From positions 1 through 64,000 of the forward strand of contig JASJAN010000022.1 in NCBI GenBank assembly GCA_030066985.1: DNA of 64,000 bases. The letters run 5' to 3'. Below, in pieces: positions 20,026-29,053 of the stretch. A model generated the notes under the pieces. The model did no database searches, was not told where the DNA came from, and saw nothing but the letters and a program-made list of their open reading frames with translations. The position numbers and the translations under genes are program-made. How positions within the stretch are numbered: the first letter of the stretch is position 1; each line of letters opens with the position of its first letter. Source of the stretch: Desulfobacterales bacterium. Lineage in GTDB: Bacteria; Desulfobacterota; Desulfobacteria; Desulfobacterales; JAHEIW01.

Positions 20026-20484
20026 ATGCCTTTCTTTGGAAAGAAGAAAAAGGAAATCAAACCCGAAAGCGTCCAAAAGGTTTTAACGCAGAACGAAACC
20101 TCTTATTTTGGCAAAAATTTGAAGATTAAAGGCCGTGTCAGCGGTAATGGCAACATCATTATTATGGGCGGTTTCGACGGGGAATTCGATCTGCGCGGTC
20201 GCGTTAAAATTGCGCAGCCAGCTAAGATCAAAGGCGAAATCAAAGCAGATGTCATATCTGTCAACGGGCATGTGCAGGGGAAGTTGGCTGCTAGGCAGCG
20301 CCTGCATCTGGACCAAACTGCTCGTATTGAGGGGCAGTTGACCGCGCCCAAATTATCGATTGCTGAAGGTGCTTCATTTGACGGTGAAGTTACCATGAGC
20401 GGTCGTGTTCACAAGCCATCCAAACCACAAACGGTGAATACAGCAAAAGCATCCCAAAAGCAGAAAGTAACCGAAACCAGTTAA
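20026..20484 (+). CDS. bactofilin (polymer-forming cytoskeletal protein), first copy
   Basis: The 152-residue protein has a basic N-terminus (MPFFGKKKKE), a right-handed beta-helix core of repeating strands from about residue 25 to 125 (SYFGKNLKIKGRVSGNGNIII...VTMSGRV) and a polar tail. Bactofilins polymerise without nucleotides and scaffold cell-wall or stalk proteins at the membrane. The ATG at 20026 follows AAAAGGAG by eight bases; seven codons of frame upstream are discarded. A second bactofilin lies 83 bases downstream. Confidence 0.9.
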   Translation: MPFFGKKKKEIKPESVQKVLTQNETSYFGKNLKIKGRVSGNGNIIIMGGFDGEFDLRGRVKIAQPAKIKGEIKADVISVNGHVQGKLAARQRLHLDQTARIEGQLTAPKLSIAEGASFDGEVTMSGRVHKPSKPQTVNTAKASQKQKVTETS

Positions 20485-20567
20485 CGCGTATGCTGGCAGC
20501 GTTGGGTTGATTGCATCCCACTCGAGCTTACTGCCGGTATTGATCAACTGTATAAGGAGTAATTTCA

Positions 20568-20957
20568 ATGCAAAAAGAAAAGACTGCGGACTCCACCTCT
20601 CTGGTCAGCAAAGATGTACGAATTGAAGGAGAGATTGAAGGACCTGAAAACTTGCATGTGGAAGGTTATATTAAAGGCGCAATTGCGCTCTCAGGTGACA
20701 TATTTGTCGGCAATACGGGCATCGTTGAGGCCGATGTGGAGGCCAAAAACATCGTTATCCAGGGTAAGGTCAACGGCAACATCACAGCGCTCAAGCAATT
20801 GGAAATTCATCCTTCCGGCAGACTCATCGGTGATTGTATGGCAACCTCGATTGACATCAAAGAAGGCGCGGTGTTTGAAGGACGTTCAAGCATGATGAAA
20901 AAAAAGGCGGCTTCTGTGCCACCACAAACCAAAACCAGCGGCAGTCCCGGCAAATAG
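20568..20957 (+). CDS. bactofilin, second copy
   Basis: This 129-residue protein has the same beta-helix core (SLVSKDVRIEGEIEGPENLHVEGYIKGAIAL... VFEGRSSM) with a shorter N-terminus and a Lys-rich tail. The AAGGAG site lies nine bases before the ATG. The two bactofilins differ enough to be paralogues rather than a recent duplication and probably co-assemble, as paired bactofilins do in other proteobacteria. No M23 peptidase partner is adjacent, though a metallopeptidase gene at 21834 is near. Confidence 0.9.
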   Translation: MQKEKTADSTSLVSKDVRIEGEIEGPENLHVEGYIKGAIALSGDIFVGNTGIVEADVEAKNIVIQGKVNGNITALKQLEIHPSGRLIGDCMATSIDIKEGAVFEGRSSMMKKKAASVPPQTKTSGSPGK

Positions 20958-21161
20958 CATCAATCACAACAACGACCACTGCAAACGGCATCGGCGCACC
21001 ATTCCGTTTATTTCAACTCGATACTCCCGCCACCAGTCCTAAATTGTCGGCCAACGCGCTGGCATTAAAAGCGATGAATGATTTAAGAATCGTTGATCAT
21101 TGATATACGGTAAAATCCCACAACTCTCTTTTTCCTTGCAGACAGTCAACCGTAACCGTTA

Positions 21162-21635
21162 TTATCGCAGTTTATTGGTGGGATCACCTGCGGCGACCAT
21201 GTCAGCCAGTATCTGGCGCTCGGTTTTATCCGGCAAAATACCCTCTAATTCAGCTTCCAGAACCAGATTATCATCCGGATTATAAAAAAGCGCCTTTGCT
21301 TTGGCGCGGCGGCGGGCGTCAATCTGGGTGATGGTCAGTTTGCAGGTAATGGTGTCCTCAAAATATACCGGTTGCCTGAATTTAAAGTTCATCAGCGAAG
21401 CCAGCCAGCCGATTTGTCCGCCGATTTCAGTTAACAGACTGCCCACCAGCAATCCATGGCAGATGCGACCGCAAAATTTTTTGGCTTTTGCAAACCGCGA
21501 ATCAAAATGAACGGCATTATAGTCGCGTGTAATGTCAGCAAATGCTTTCATATCTGCTTTGGTAAATTGACGGGAAACGGTAAATGTGTCTCCCACCTGC
21601 AGGCCCTGAATCGTTTTTTGTCGGATTTCTGACAT
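21162..21635 (-). CDS. MaoC-family (R)-specific enoyl-CoA hydratase
   Basis: The 157-residue hot-dog-fold protein has the hydratase 2 motif: DYNAVHFD with the catalytic Asp and His, and GRICHGLLVGSLL that follows. It acts on short enoyl-CoA esters, giving (R)-3-hydroxyacyl-CoA. It stands alone, convergent with the bactofilin genes and divergent from the metallopeptidase gene. Substrate chain length is not readable. Confidence 0.9.
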   Translation of the reverse strand: MSEIRQKTIQGLQVGDTFTVSRQFTKADMKAFADITRDYNAVHFDSRFAKAKKFCGRICHGLLVGSLLTEIGGQIGWLASLMNFKFRQPVYFEDTITCKLTITQIDARRRAKAKALFYNPDDNLVLEAELEGILPDKTERQILADMVAAGDPTNKLR

Positions 21636-21833
21636 GGCAGCTCCTGGGTCGCATTAGGTGAAATGACGATTTAGTTTTCTACCCGGTTGAATACCTGTGC
21701 TATGGACAGCCAAAGGTTGGCTGTGGATTGCATGCGTTTGATATTGCGTTTGGCTTTTACCACATTTTGGGCTAATGTCCAAGAATGCAAAAGGCATCAT
21801 AACCAGGAATTGAATATCCCCGTTGAAAAACCC

Positions 21834-22745
21834 ATGACCGGTCGATTCATCTTATCCATTCTAATATTGGTATTGAGTGCAGCTGAGCTGCGAGCCGTCG
21901 AGCCATCTGTTGTCGAATCTCCGGAGCTGATAATTTATTATGACGCAGGTCTTGAACCTTCGGCGCAGCAAGTTGTGGGGCTGTATACCGATGCCAAAAA
22001 GGAGCTGCAGAGCCTTTTGCAATGGCCGCTGGAATTTCGGCCAACCCTTGTGCTGATCAATGACCGGCAAAAGTTTCAGCAAATGGCCGGTCATGCGCTC
22101 GTTGTTGCCTATGCGCTGCCAGCTGAAAATGTGATGGTGGTCGATTACACCCGCATGGCGACTGCCCCCTTTAACCTGCGGGCAACCATCCAGCACGAGC
22201 TATGCCATTTGATGCTTCACCATGCCATCAGCGCTGAGCGACTTCCCCGCTGGTTGGACGAGGGTGTTTGCCAGTGGGCCAGCGACGGTCTGGCCGATAT
22301 CATCATGGACCCGCAAAGGGCGCTGTTACCGGCTGCCATCCTGTCAGGTCGATATTTTAAATTTGCCAGCTTAGATCAACGTTTCCCGCCAGATAATAAT
22401 TCACTGATCTTGGCCTATGAACAAAGCAAAAGTATGGTGGAATATATCAGTCGCACCTATGGCCCAGAAGGTGTGCTGGATCTTTTGGCACTGCTGCGTC
22501 AGGGCGCAACCCTTGGTTCTGCAGTTGAGGCGCGCTTCGGGATGTCATTTGACGAGCTCGAAACTCAGTGGCGGGATCAGCAGAAAAAAAATACCAACTG
22601 GTTTACCTATCTTTCCATTCACCTGTATGAGATCTTGTTTGTTTCAGCCGCCCTGCTGACAATCCTGGCATACGTTCGACGGGCGCTGCGCAGAAAGACC
22701 TATGACGATGAGGAAAATAAATCAGATCATCAGCCTTATTCATGA
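21834..22745 (+). CDS. membrane-anchored metallopeptidase (MA-like)
   Basis: The 303-residue protein has a signal sequence (MTGRFILSILILVLSAAELRA), an extracytoplasmic domain with zinc-binding HELCH in TIQHELCHLMLHH and LPRWLDEGVCQW as the downstream Glu ligand region, and one membrane segment near the C-terminus (IHLYEILFVSAALLTILAYV) before a basic cytoplasmic tail. That is the MA-like (peptidase M1-related) plan. I start at the ATG at 21834, where the signal peptide begins; the frame is open another 49 codons upstream and no clear ribosome site marks any start. The 3' end overlaps the convergent AMMECR1 gene by ten bases. Confidence 0.8.
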   Translation: MTGRFILSILILVLSAAELRAVEPSVVESPELIIYYDAGLEPSAQQVVGLYTDAKKELQSLLQWPLEFRPTLVLINDRQKFQQMAGHALVVAYALPAENVMVVDYTRMATAPFNLRATIQHELCHLMLHHAISAERLPRWLDEGVCQWASDGLADIIMDPQRALLPAAILSGRYFKFASLDQRFPPDNNSLILAYEQSKSMVEYISRTYGPEGVLDLLALLRQGATLGSAVEARFGMSFDELETQWRDQQKKNTNWFTYLSIHLYEILFVSAALLTILAYVRRALRRKTYDDEENKSDHQPYS

Positions 22746-23332
22746 AAATATTGCACCTGATAGACAGAGATGTCGAGACGAGTGGTTTTCCAGGCATCTG
22801 ACGCCAGGCCGGCTTTGGTGCACAGGTGGCAGAGAAAATCAGCTGCTTGCGGAAGTTGTTGCCAGACCTGTGGCAAGAAGGTGGCACTGGCATGGTCTTT
22901 ACTAAGGATAACCCCATCCACATTAGGACGCAGCTTATTTAGCAGGTCAGTGCTATCACTGTAATGAAGGGGCTGGGGTTCGGAAAGAATACTGACTTCA
23001 ATTTCAACCTTTTCAAAATCAACAGCGCTTAGAGGTGCAAAACGGGGGTCATGAAAAGCCGCATTAATCGCATTGCGGCGCACGCCGGCATTTATGGGTT
23101 CGTTGGAAGTGAGGCTGCCGATGCATCCGCGAAGTTGTTGGTTGAGAGTTAGGGTGACAAAGGTCCCGCTTTTCGTCTGAAAGCAAGAATCCTTCAGGGC
23201 GCTTTCGAGGGCATCGATATCCTGTTGCGATGCCTTTTTGGCAAAATGCTCGGATAGGGTCTGACGGGCCAGTTTAACCAGCAATTGCCCTTGTTGGGGG
23301 CTTAAATTATGGCTGTCTGAATGGCTTTTCAT
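22736..23332 (-). CDS. AMMECR1-domain protein (AmmeMemoRadiSam system protein A type)
   Basis: The 198-residue protein has the AMMECR1 core: TLNQQLRGCIGSLTS with the conserved RGCIG, NAINAAFHDPRFAPLS, VEIEVSILSEPQPL and DGVILSKDHASATFLPQVWQQLP. Bacterial relatives often occur with Memo and radical SAM proteins, which are absent here. Its biochemical function is unknown. Confidence 0.9.
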   Translation of the reverse strand: MKSHSDSHNLSPQQGQLLVKLARQTLSEHFAKKASQQDIDALESALKDSCFQTKSGTFVTLTLNQQLRGCIGSLTSNEPINAGVRRNAINAAFHDPRFAPLSAVDFEKVEIEVSILSEPQPLHYSDSTDLLNKLRPNVDGVILSKDHASATFLPQVWQQLPQAADFLCHLCTKAGLASDAWKTTRLDISVYQVQYFHE

Positions 23333-23480
23333 TTGGGGTTAGCACAAATATAAGTTTGCTAAACGATGACAGGCATTGTCAGACGGAGTGCCGGTCTGAC
23401 CGCCTAAGACTACACCGGGTGCAAGTTCCCTGTCAAATAGAAATCAGTGTGGGATTTGTTCGTTTTTAGGGTAAGGTCTG

Positions 23481-25955
23481 TTAAATGGTTGCCTCGAGTG
23501 TTGCTTCATCAACATCTGCATCGGACATTTTGTCCTCTGCACCCGGTTTTACCCACCATTCTTCGCGAAACATGGATTTGTAAAGATTATTGAACATAAA
23601 CGCCAGCAGGGTGTAAGCCGTTAATTTCGAACTCGGCTGTTTAAGCCTTTTTACTAATTGTTTCTGTTGCTCAGCATGCAGCTTGAGGGTGCACAGGTAT
23701 TTAAGAAACACAACCGCGCTGGCATTGTCCTTGGCGGCATGGCCCATGGATTTAACTTTGTTTTCAAATTCCACGCGCAGCTGTTCGATTTTTGCGGGGC
23801 TGGAGCCGATCAGACGTTTCTGGCTTTGGGGGCTCTCAAAAACGGTCTGGTTGCTGACACAAAGTTTTATCTTTTCTGCCGTGGCTTTGAGATCCTGATG
23901 CAGCACATCGCGAAACATGTGTTTGGCGGTTTCCGGAATAGTAAAAACAATCGATTTCAGCATGCTTTCCTGTTGATTAATTTTGGTCCGAAACTCCAGC
24001 AACGCACTGCGCCAGAATGCGCGGCTAACGTCGGCAACGATTTCTTTTTCAAGCATGCCTTGCATTTGCCCGAATTTTATTTTGTTGCGAATATCAGCAA
24101 ACAAACGGGCGGTGTTCTGGAACATCAATTCACCGGTAACGGTCTTAAAGATCATCACCAGCGTGGCGTACCAATCCTGCAGATGCAATATCTTGTTTAA
24201 ATCATGAAATGACTTGTGCAGGACCATGTTGCTGAAAAAATGAGATGGGGTTGCATAAAAAGGCGTACCTCCGAGCAGCGGTTGTTTGATCTTGCGATCC
24301 TTTCTGGGTTCAAAATCTACGGCCGTCTCAACATCAATGATGCCCAGCTCATATTCATCGGCATTCATTAAAAATAACGGGTATTTTGAGGGGTTGCCGG
24401 CGACCAGCAGGTTATCGGGTTTCAGATCGCGCATAGCGATTTTCTTGGTGCGCAACCAGGCCAGCAGGTCCAGCAGATTTGTGATGATACTGGCCATTTG
24501 GGGTTTGTTCTGTTCAAATCGGATTCGATGGGTGTAAGCGGTAATGATATCGCGATAGGCCGTAACCGCATCCATATTCTTGCTAAAATTAAGCTCTATG
24601 AGCAAATTCAATTCGTGCACCAGGTTTTCGGACAGGCCACTTTCTTTGCTGGACACCGCCTTGCCGGCCAGATGTGTCAGAAACCAGCTTTGTATGCGAA
24701 ACAGCGATATGTCCGCTGACACACCAGAATCTGTCAGGAACTGACGAATGGCTTCCTGGCCCTTATCATACACCTGTCGAACCTCAAGGCCAATGGATTC
24801 TTTGTGCTTGCCATAGCGACCACGGAACTTCTGGTTGTCAAAGATAGTCTCCGCGTTCTCAATAACTTCCTCGGCGATGGCATCTTTGACATTGTGCAGA
24901 TCATCAACGATGTGGCCCAGAAAATAGTATTGTGAAAAATCCATGAAAAAGACAAAGGTGTTTTTTATTTTAAGATTCTTCTGGTAAGCGGTGTTGGCAC
25001 GCAACCAGGCGACATATTTATCCTCGAGTTTTTCTGCTGATAAATGACTGCTGTTGGGCAGTTTGTGAATTAAACTCAACAAGACGGACACCCGCGGGAT
25101 GATGCATTCTTTAGGGGCCAGTTTGTCAACGATTTCGCCTTCCTTTTTGATACTTTCAATATAATGATCAAATTCAGAGATCGGTTTTGCCGGTATCTTC
25201 AGCACCAGATGAACATCATAGATGACATAATAACATTTGCTTTTACTGCCGACATCTTCACCCAGCGGCCCGATACTCATGCGGCGTCGCATCCAATCAC
25301 CGCGATGTTTGATCTGCAATTCATAGACCGTATTGGGCCCCGCAGCATTGTCTGACAGCGATTTGATTTTCATGGGGGCGCCGGGATCAGCCCCAATCTG
25401 GAGCCGGAACAAGTTCAAAAAGTATTTCAGAATATCGGATCGCGTGATTTCAACGGCAGTTTCATGATCCGGTATGTCTTCCGCCGCCCGCGTTTGTCGC
25501 TTAATTCTGGCAGGTGGTTCAGGTGTGCCTCCGTGTTGGCGATTGTTAAGAATCAAATGAATCACCATCAGGATCATGATGCAGCCAAACGTGCTTGCCA
25601 GAATGGCAATTACCCAGAAAGATTTTTGACTGAAGGAATGGCTGGTATCGTCGGCAAAATTTTTGAAATCATCATTGCTGTTGCGGAATTGGCGGGATAT
25701 TTCAAATTTAGCGTGTTTAATGATGGCGTTTAAATTCGGTCTGCCGTAATAGTCAATTTCATCTTTGTTGGCGACAAAGGTGTCGCTGTCAATCTGATAA
25801 AAAATGACATTGCCCGAGTCCCAGGTTCTGTTTACGCTGAGCACGGCACCGGTTTCCATGACGACCACATCATGTTCCATGTAGCCGTTAAAAAAAATAG
25901 CGCCGGCACCGCCGATGCCCAGCAAAAGAAATAATATCACCTGACGCATTTTCAT
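23481..25955 (-). CDS. integral membrane protein-kinase-like protein, atypical
   Basis: The 824-residue protein has membrane segments at about 5-22 and 112-137 around a periplasmic loop, then a cytoplasmic kinase-like domain. Recognisable parts are Lys253 in LVLKIP as the strand-3 lysine, KEGEIVDKL as helix C, the catalytic loop MRDLKPDN at 508-515, DVE at 541-543 in place of DFG, GGTPFYATPSHF in the activation segment and DWYATLVMIFKTVTG for helix F. About 200 residues, mostly helical, are inserted between the lobes, and the glycine loop is poor. It may be an active Ser/Thr kinase or a pseudokinase. It stands alone with its own promoter region. Confidence 0.72.
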   Translation of the reverse strand: MKMRQVILFLLLGIGGAGAIFFNGYMEHDVVVMETGAVLSVNRTWDSGNVIFYQIDSDTFVANKDEIDYYGRPNLNAIIKHAKFEISRQFRNSNDDFKNFADDTSHSFSQKSFWVIAILASTFGCIMILMVIHLILNNRQHGGTPEPPARIKRQTRAAEDIPDHETAVEITRSDILKYFLNLFRLQIGADPGAPMKIKSLSDNAAGPNTVYELQIKHRGDWMRRRMSIGPLGEDVGSKSKCYYVIYDVHLVLKIPAKPISEFDHYIESIKKEGEIVDKLAPKECIIPRVSVLLSLIHKLPNSSHLSAEKLEDKYVAWLRANTAYQKNLKIKNTFVFFMDFSQYYFLGHIVDDLHNVKDAIAEEVIENAETIFDNQKFRGRYGKHKESIGLEVRQVYDKGQEAIRQFLTDSGVSADISLFRIQSWFLTHLAGKAVSSKESGLSENLVHELNLLIELNFSKNMDAVTAYRDIITAYTHRIRFEQNKPQMASIITNLLDLLAWLRTKKIAMRDLKPDNLLVAGNPSKYPLFLMNADEYELGIIDVETAVDFEPRKDRKIKQPLLGGTPFYATPSHFFSNMVLHKSFHDLNKILHLQDWYATLVMIFKTVTGELMFQNTARLFADIRNKIKFGQMQGMLEKEIVADVSRAFWRSALLEFRTKINQQESMLKSIVFTIPETAKHMFRDVLHQDLKATAEKIKLCVSNQTVFESPQSQKRLIGSSPAKIEQLRVEFENKVKSMGHAAKDNASAVVFLKYLCTLKLHAEQQKQLVKRLKQPSSKLTAYTLLAFMFNNLYKSMFREEWWVKPGAEDKMSDADVDEATLEATI

Positions 25956-26322
25956 ATTCGGTTATCCCCGTATCCCCATTATCGTATCACATTCTGCGCT
26001 GCGGGCGAAGCTCTTTATGCTGCAATTGCCATATAACATATTGAAATAATTTAATTAAATATAATGTTAGCTCATGTATGCCTGTGCAATAGAACAGACC
26101 CTGTCCATGATTGTTTTATCGGAAATCGAGCGATTTTCTTGAATGTTATTTCGGGCTTTCAGGTTTGCTGAGCTTCATGCTAACGGCTTGAAAACAAATC
26201 GTTTATATCAGGCCAGTTGTCGCAGACAGAGACAGTATTTCCGCTTTTGATTGACCCCCGAACGCGGATTCCGTATACTGGTCTGACATTTATTGAAATT
26301 TTTCTTCAGGTGGCTTTGAGAA
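25956..26322. other. 367-base gap between divergent genes
   Basis: This gap holds the promoter of the kinase-like gene on the left and the strong promoter at 26251-26279 on the right. An AT-rich stretch lies near 26040-26070. I see no gene in it. Confidence 0.5.
26251..26279 (+). promoter_or_regulatory. sigma-70-type promoter of the DUF89 operon
   Basis: TTGACC (26251-26256), a 17-base spacer and TATACT (26274-26279) lie 44 bases before the DUF89 start codon. Confidence 0.65.
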
Positions 26323-27204
26323 ATGATGACGCATCCCGACTGTATCCCTTGTTTTGTCCGTCAGACATTGGAAACCATCAAATTGACATCGAATGATCCC
26401 GTTTTGCATAAAAAAGCCCTGCGGGAAATTTTGTCACTTCTCAGTCAGATGGATGTTGAAAAAGAACCCGTCATCATGGGGCGTGAGATTCAGCGTCTCG
26501 CCCAGCGCTTGAGTGGCAATCCAGATCCCTACCGGGACCTCAAACAGCAATTCAATCAAATGGCACTTGATCTTTACCCCCGGCTAAAAGAGCGTGTCGC
26601 TGATGCTGAGAATCCTTTTGAAGTTGCTGCCCGTCTGGCCCTGGCCGGTAATATGATCGATTTTGGAACCGGTCTGATGCTGAATCCCGCTGAGGTCACC
26701 ACAACCATCGAAATGGCTTTGTCAGCAGATTTGAAAGGGGACATTGCGTCTTTACATGAGGCGCTTAACGCAGCGCGTTCGATTTTGTATCTGGGGGACA
26801 ATTGTGGAGAAATCGTTTTCGACCGTTTATTTATCGAACAATTCTTCCTCGAACGGGTTACCTATGTGGTCAGGGCCGCACCGATCATCAATGATGTGAC
26901 CTTCGAGGATGCTCGCTCGACCGGTATGACCAATCAGGTGCCGGTCATCGATAACGGCTCAGACGCCCCGGGTACTCTGCTGGCAGAGTGTTCAGCGGAA
27001 TTTAAAAAGGCTTTTGATAAAGCAGGCTTAATCATTGCCAAAGGGCAGGGTAACTACGAAACATTGCATGGCATCGACCGACCGATATTTTTTATGCTCA
27101 AGGTCAAATGCCCGGTGGTTGCACAGCATATCGGAGATGCAATCGGCAGTTATGTGATCAGACCCAACCGCACGCTGCGCAAGAAATTAAGTAATGCCAT
27201 GTGA
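26323..27204 (+). CDS. DUF89 (ARMT1-like) metal-dependent phosphatase
   Basis: The 293-residue protein starts with the CIPC pair ([12 protein letters not shown]) and has [18 protein letters not shown], the metal-binding Asp-Asn signature of DUF89, followed by [16 protein letters not shown]. Relatives are damage-control phosphatases that remove harmful sugar phosphates. The start could also be the second ATG one codon on. It heads a plus-strand run of genes and ends within the start of the J-domain gene. Confidence 0.88.
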   Translation: MMTHPDCIPCFVRQTLETIKLTSNDPVLHKKALREILSLLSQMDVEKEPVIMGREIQRLAQRLSGNPDPYRDLKQQFNQMALDLYPRLKERVADAENPFEVAARLALAGNMIDFGTGLMLNPAEVTTTIEMALSADLKGDIASLHEALNAARSILYLGDNCGEIVFDRLFIEQFFLERVTYVVRAAPIINDVTFEDARSTGMTNQVPVIDNGSDAPGTLLAECSAEFKKAFDKAGLIIAKGQGNYETLHGIDRPIFFMLKVKCPVVAQHIGDAIGSYVIRPNRTLRKKLSNAM

Positions 27205-27776
27205 GCGACGATTTAATTGTGGGAATCGGCTGGCAATCTATCCTGGCGGTATTACCTTTAAGCCGGACGACCAAATCCATTCAATCGATACGAAGTCGAT
27301 GGTTGATAATGTGGAAACTGATTCTATTGATACTGGCCGGGCTATACACCCTCAATCCGTTTGATATTGTACCGGATTTGATTGTTGGCTGGGGCTGGCT
27401 GGACGATATCATTATCTGGGTGCTGTTGTGGCGTTTTCTAGTCGCCGGCCAAAAAAAGCTCGCTCGCGACCAGCGCTTCTACGATCATCGCCACAGTGGC
27501 TTCAATGGCGGCGATAGGGCAGGTGATTCTGGCCAGCACCAGTCCGGTTCACATGATGCCAACACTGACCATACCCCTGCATGGGATCCGCACCGCGTTT
27601 TAGGGGTAGCGCCCGACGCCTCCATAGAGGAAATCAAGCGCGCTTACCGCAAACTTGCAAATAAATACCATCCGGACAAACTCGAACATCTGGGTGATGA
27701 TTTTAAAACCCTTGCCGAAAACCGCTTTAAAGAAATTCAGCAAGCCTACCAGGAGTTGACGGCCAAGAGGGGGTAA
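27201..27776 (+). CDS. J-domain protein with N-terminal membrane segment (DUF1232-like)
   Basis: The 191-residue product has a hydrophobic region about residues 35-75 containing [23 protein letters not shown], which resembles the NPFDxxPD...LDD motif of DUF1232 (YkvA). After a polar linker comes a C-terminal J domain with [16 protein letters not shown] in [11 protein letters not shown] and the last helix; it should stimulate DnaK at the membrane. The GTG start overlaps the DUF89 stop (ATGTGA), which points to translational coupling. A second start at 27309 would keep the whole membrane part. Confidence 0.82.
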   Translation: MSDDLIVGIGWQSILAVLPLSRTTKSIQSIRSRWLIMWKLILLILAGLYTLNPFDIVPDLIVGWGWLDDIIIWVLLWRFLVAGQKKLARDQRFYDHRHSGFNGGDRAGDSGQHQSGSHDANTDHTPAWDPHRVLGVAPDASIEEIKRAYRKLANKYHPDKLEHLGDDFKTLAENRFKEIQQAYQELTAKRG

Positions 27777-27802
27777 ATGCAAAAAACAGGGAATGAACAT
27801 CG

Positions 27803-28273
27803 ATGATCCCTCGCTTTGCAGCTGAAAAAACACTCGGCAAACTGACCAAATGGTTGCGCATGCTGGGCTTTGATACCGTGTATGAATCTGCACCGGCGGG
27901 GGATAAATTCATCGACACGCTGGAAAAGGATCGTATCCTGCTGACCCGCACCCGTAAAATGCGCAATCAATTCGCAGATCGCAAACTGATTTTCATTGAA
28001 TCAGACCACTTTGAGCAGCAACTCAGGCAAGTTTTCCATGAGCTGGGTTTGACGGCAAAGCAAACACGGCCATTTACAAGATGTCTGCAGTGCAATGTGC
28101 TGATTGTATCTGTTGCCAAGACCGAGCTGTGGGGCCGCGTGCCGGATTTTATTTATGAAACCCAAGAGCAATTTAATCAATGCCCCCAATGCGAACGCAT
28201 TTACTGGCCCGGTAGCCACACCCGCAGAAGTCTTGAAACAATACGTCAACTTTTAGCGACCGAGCGATCCTAA
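27803..28273 (+). CDS. Mut7-C RNase-domain protein
   Basis: The 156-residue protein has the PIN-like Mut7-C fold: FAAEKTLGKLTKWLRMLGFDT at the start, the acidic DRILLTRTRKM and a zinc ribbon formed by CLQCN and CPQCERIYWPGSH. The Mut7-C family is expected to be a ribonuclease. Its target is unknown. It lies 26 bases after the J-domain gene and one base before the RimK-like gene. Confidence 0.88.
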   Translation: MIPRFAAEKTLGKLTKWLRMLGFDTVYESAPAGDKFIDTLEKDRILLTRTRKMRNQFADRKLIFIESDHFEQQLRQVFHELGLTAKQTRPFTRCLQCNVLIVSVAKTELWGRVPDFIYETQEQFNQCPQCERIYWPGSHTRRSLETIRQLLATERS

Positions 28274-29053
28274 ATGCCAAAAAAAGTTATCGCCCTCGAG
28301 GCACGATTAAAAAACTGTAAGAATGTTCGCACGTTAGGGGTACGATCAAATTTTTCCGATTACAGCCCGCAGGAAGCCGCCCTTATCCGAGAGGCCAAAA
28401 AAATCTATTACCCGACCCCATTTTATGCCGACTTATTCGATAGCATCGGCAAAGCGACATTTCCAAGCTATCATACCTACAAATGCGTCCAGGATAAAAT
28501 TAAACAAACGGCATTATTCCAACTGCTGGATGTGCCACACCCGCGCACGCGCGTATTTTACGGAAAGCGCCAGAAAAAATCGATACCCCATCATTTCACC
28601 TTTCCGTTTATTGCAAAAGTTCCGCGGGGCTCTGCCCTTGGGCGCGGTGTTTACCTGATCCACAACGATGCAGATCTTCGCGACTACCTTGAACAAGTGA
28701 GCCCCGCCTACGTCCAGGAATATCTGCCCATTGATCGCGATATTCGTGTTGTGGTCATTGGCAGCCACATTGTGCACGCTTACTGGCGTATCGCACCGCC
28801 AAATGAATTTCGCAGCAATCTGGCACTTGGCGGCCGAATCAGTCTGGAGTCCATTCCCAAAGGAGCCCTGGATTTGGCGCTGCGCGTGGCCCGGGCCTGT
28901 CGCTGGGACGATGTGGGCATTGATATCTGTGAACACAACGACCAGTTTTACATTTTGGAAGCCAATATGAAATATGGTAGAGAGGGCTTCAGGGAAGCAG
29001 GTCTTGATTACCATCGATTAATGGAAACCATGATAGCCAATGAAGAAATATGA
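28274..29053 (+). CDS. ATP-grasp RimK-family ligase
   Basis: The 259-residue protein has the ATP-grasp core: PFIAKVPRGSALGRGVYLI as the glycine-rich loop, YVQEYLPIDRDIRVVVIGSHIVHAYWRI, and the metal-binding DDVGIDICEHNDQFYILEANMKYG. That is the RimK/lysine-biosynthesis ligase type, which joins amino acids to a carboxylate. The N-terminal pre-ATP-grasp domain is short. Its acceptor is unknown. The next gene starts inside its last 14 bases. Confidence 0.87.
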   Translation: MPKKVIALEARLKNCKNVRTLGVRSNFSDYSPQEAALIREAKKIYYPTPFYADLFDSIGKATFPSYHTYKCVQDKIKQTALFQLLDVPHPRTRVFYGKRQKKSIPHHFTFPFIAKVPRGSALGRGVYLIHNDADLRDYLEQVSPAYVQEYLPIDRDIRVVVIGSHIVHAYWRIAPPNEFRSNLALGGRISLESIPKGALDLALRVARACRWDDVGIDICEHNDQFYILEANMKYGREGFREAGLDYHRLMETMIANEEI

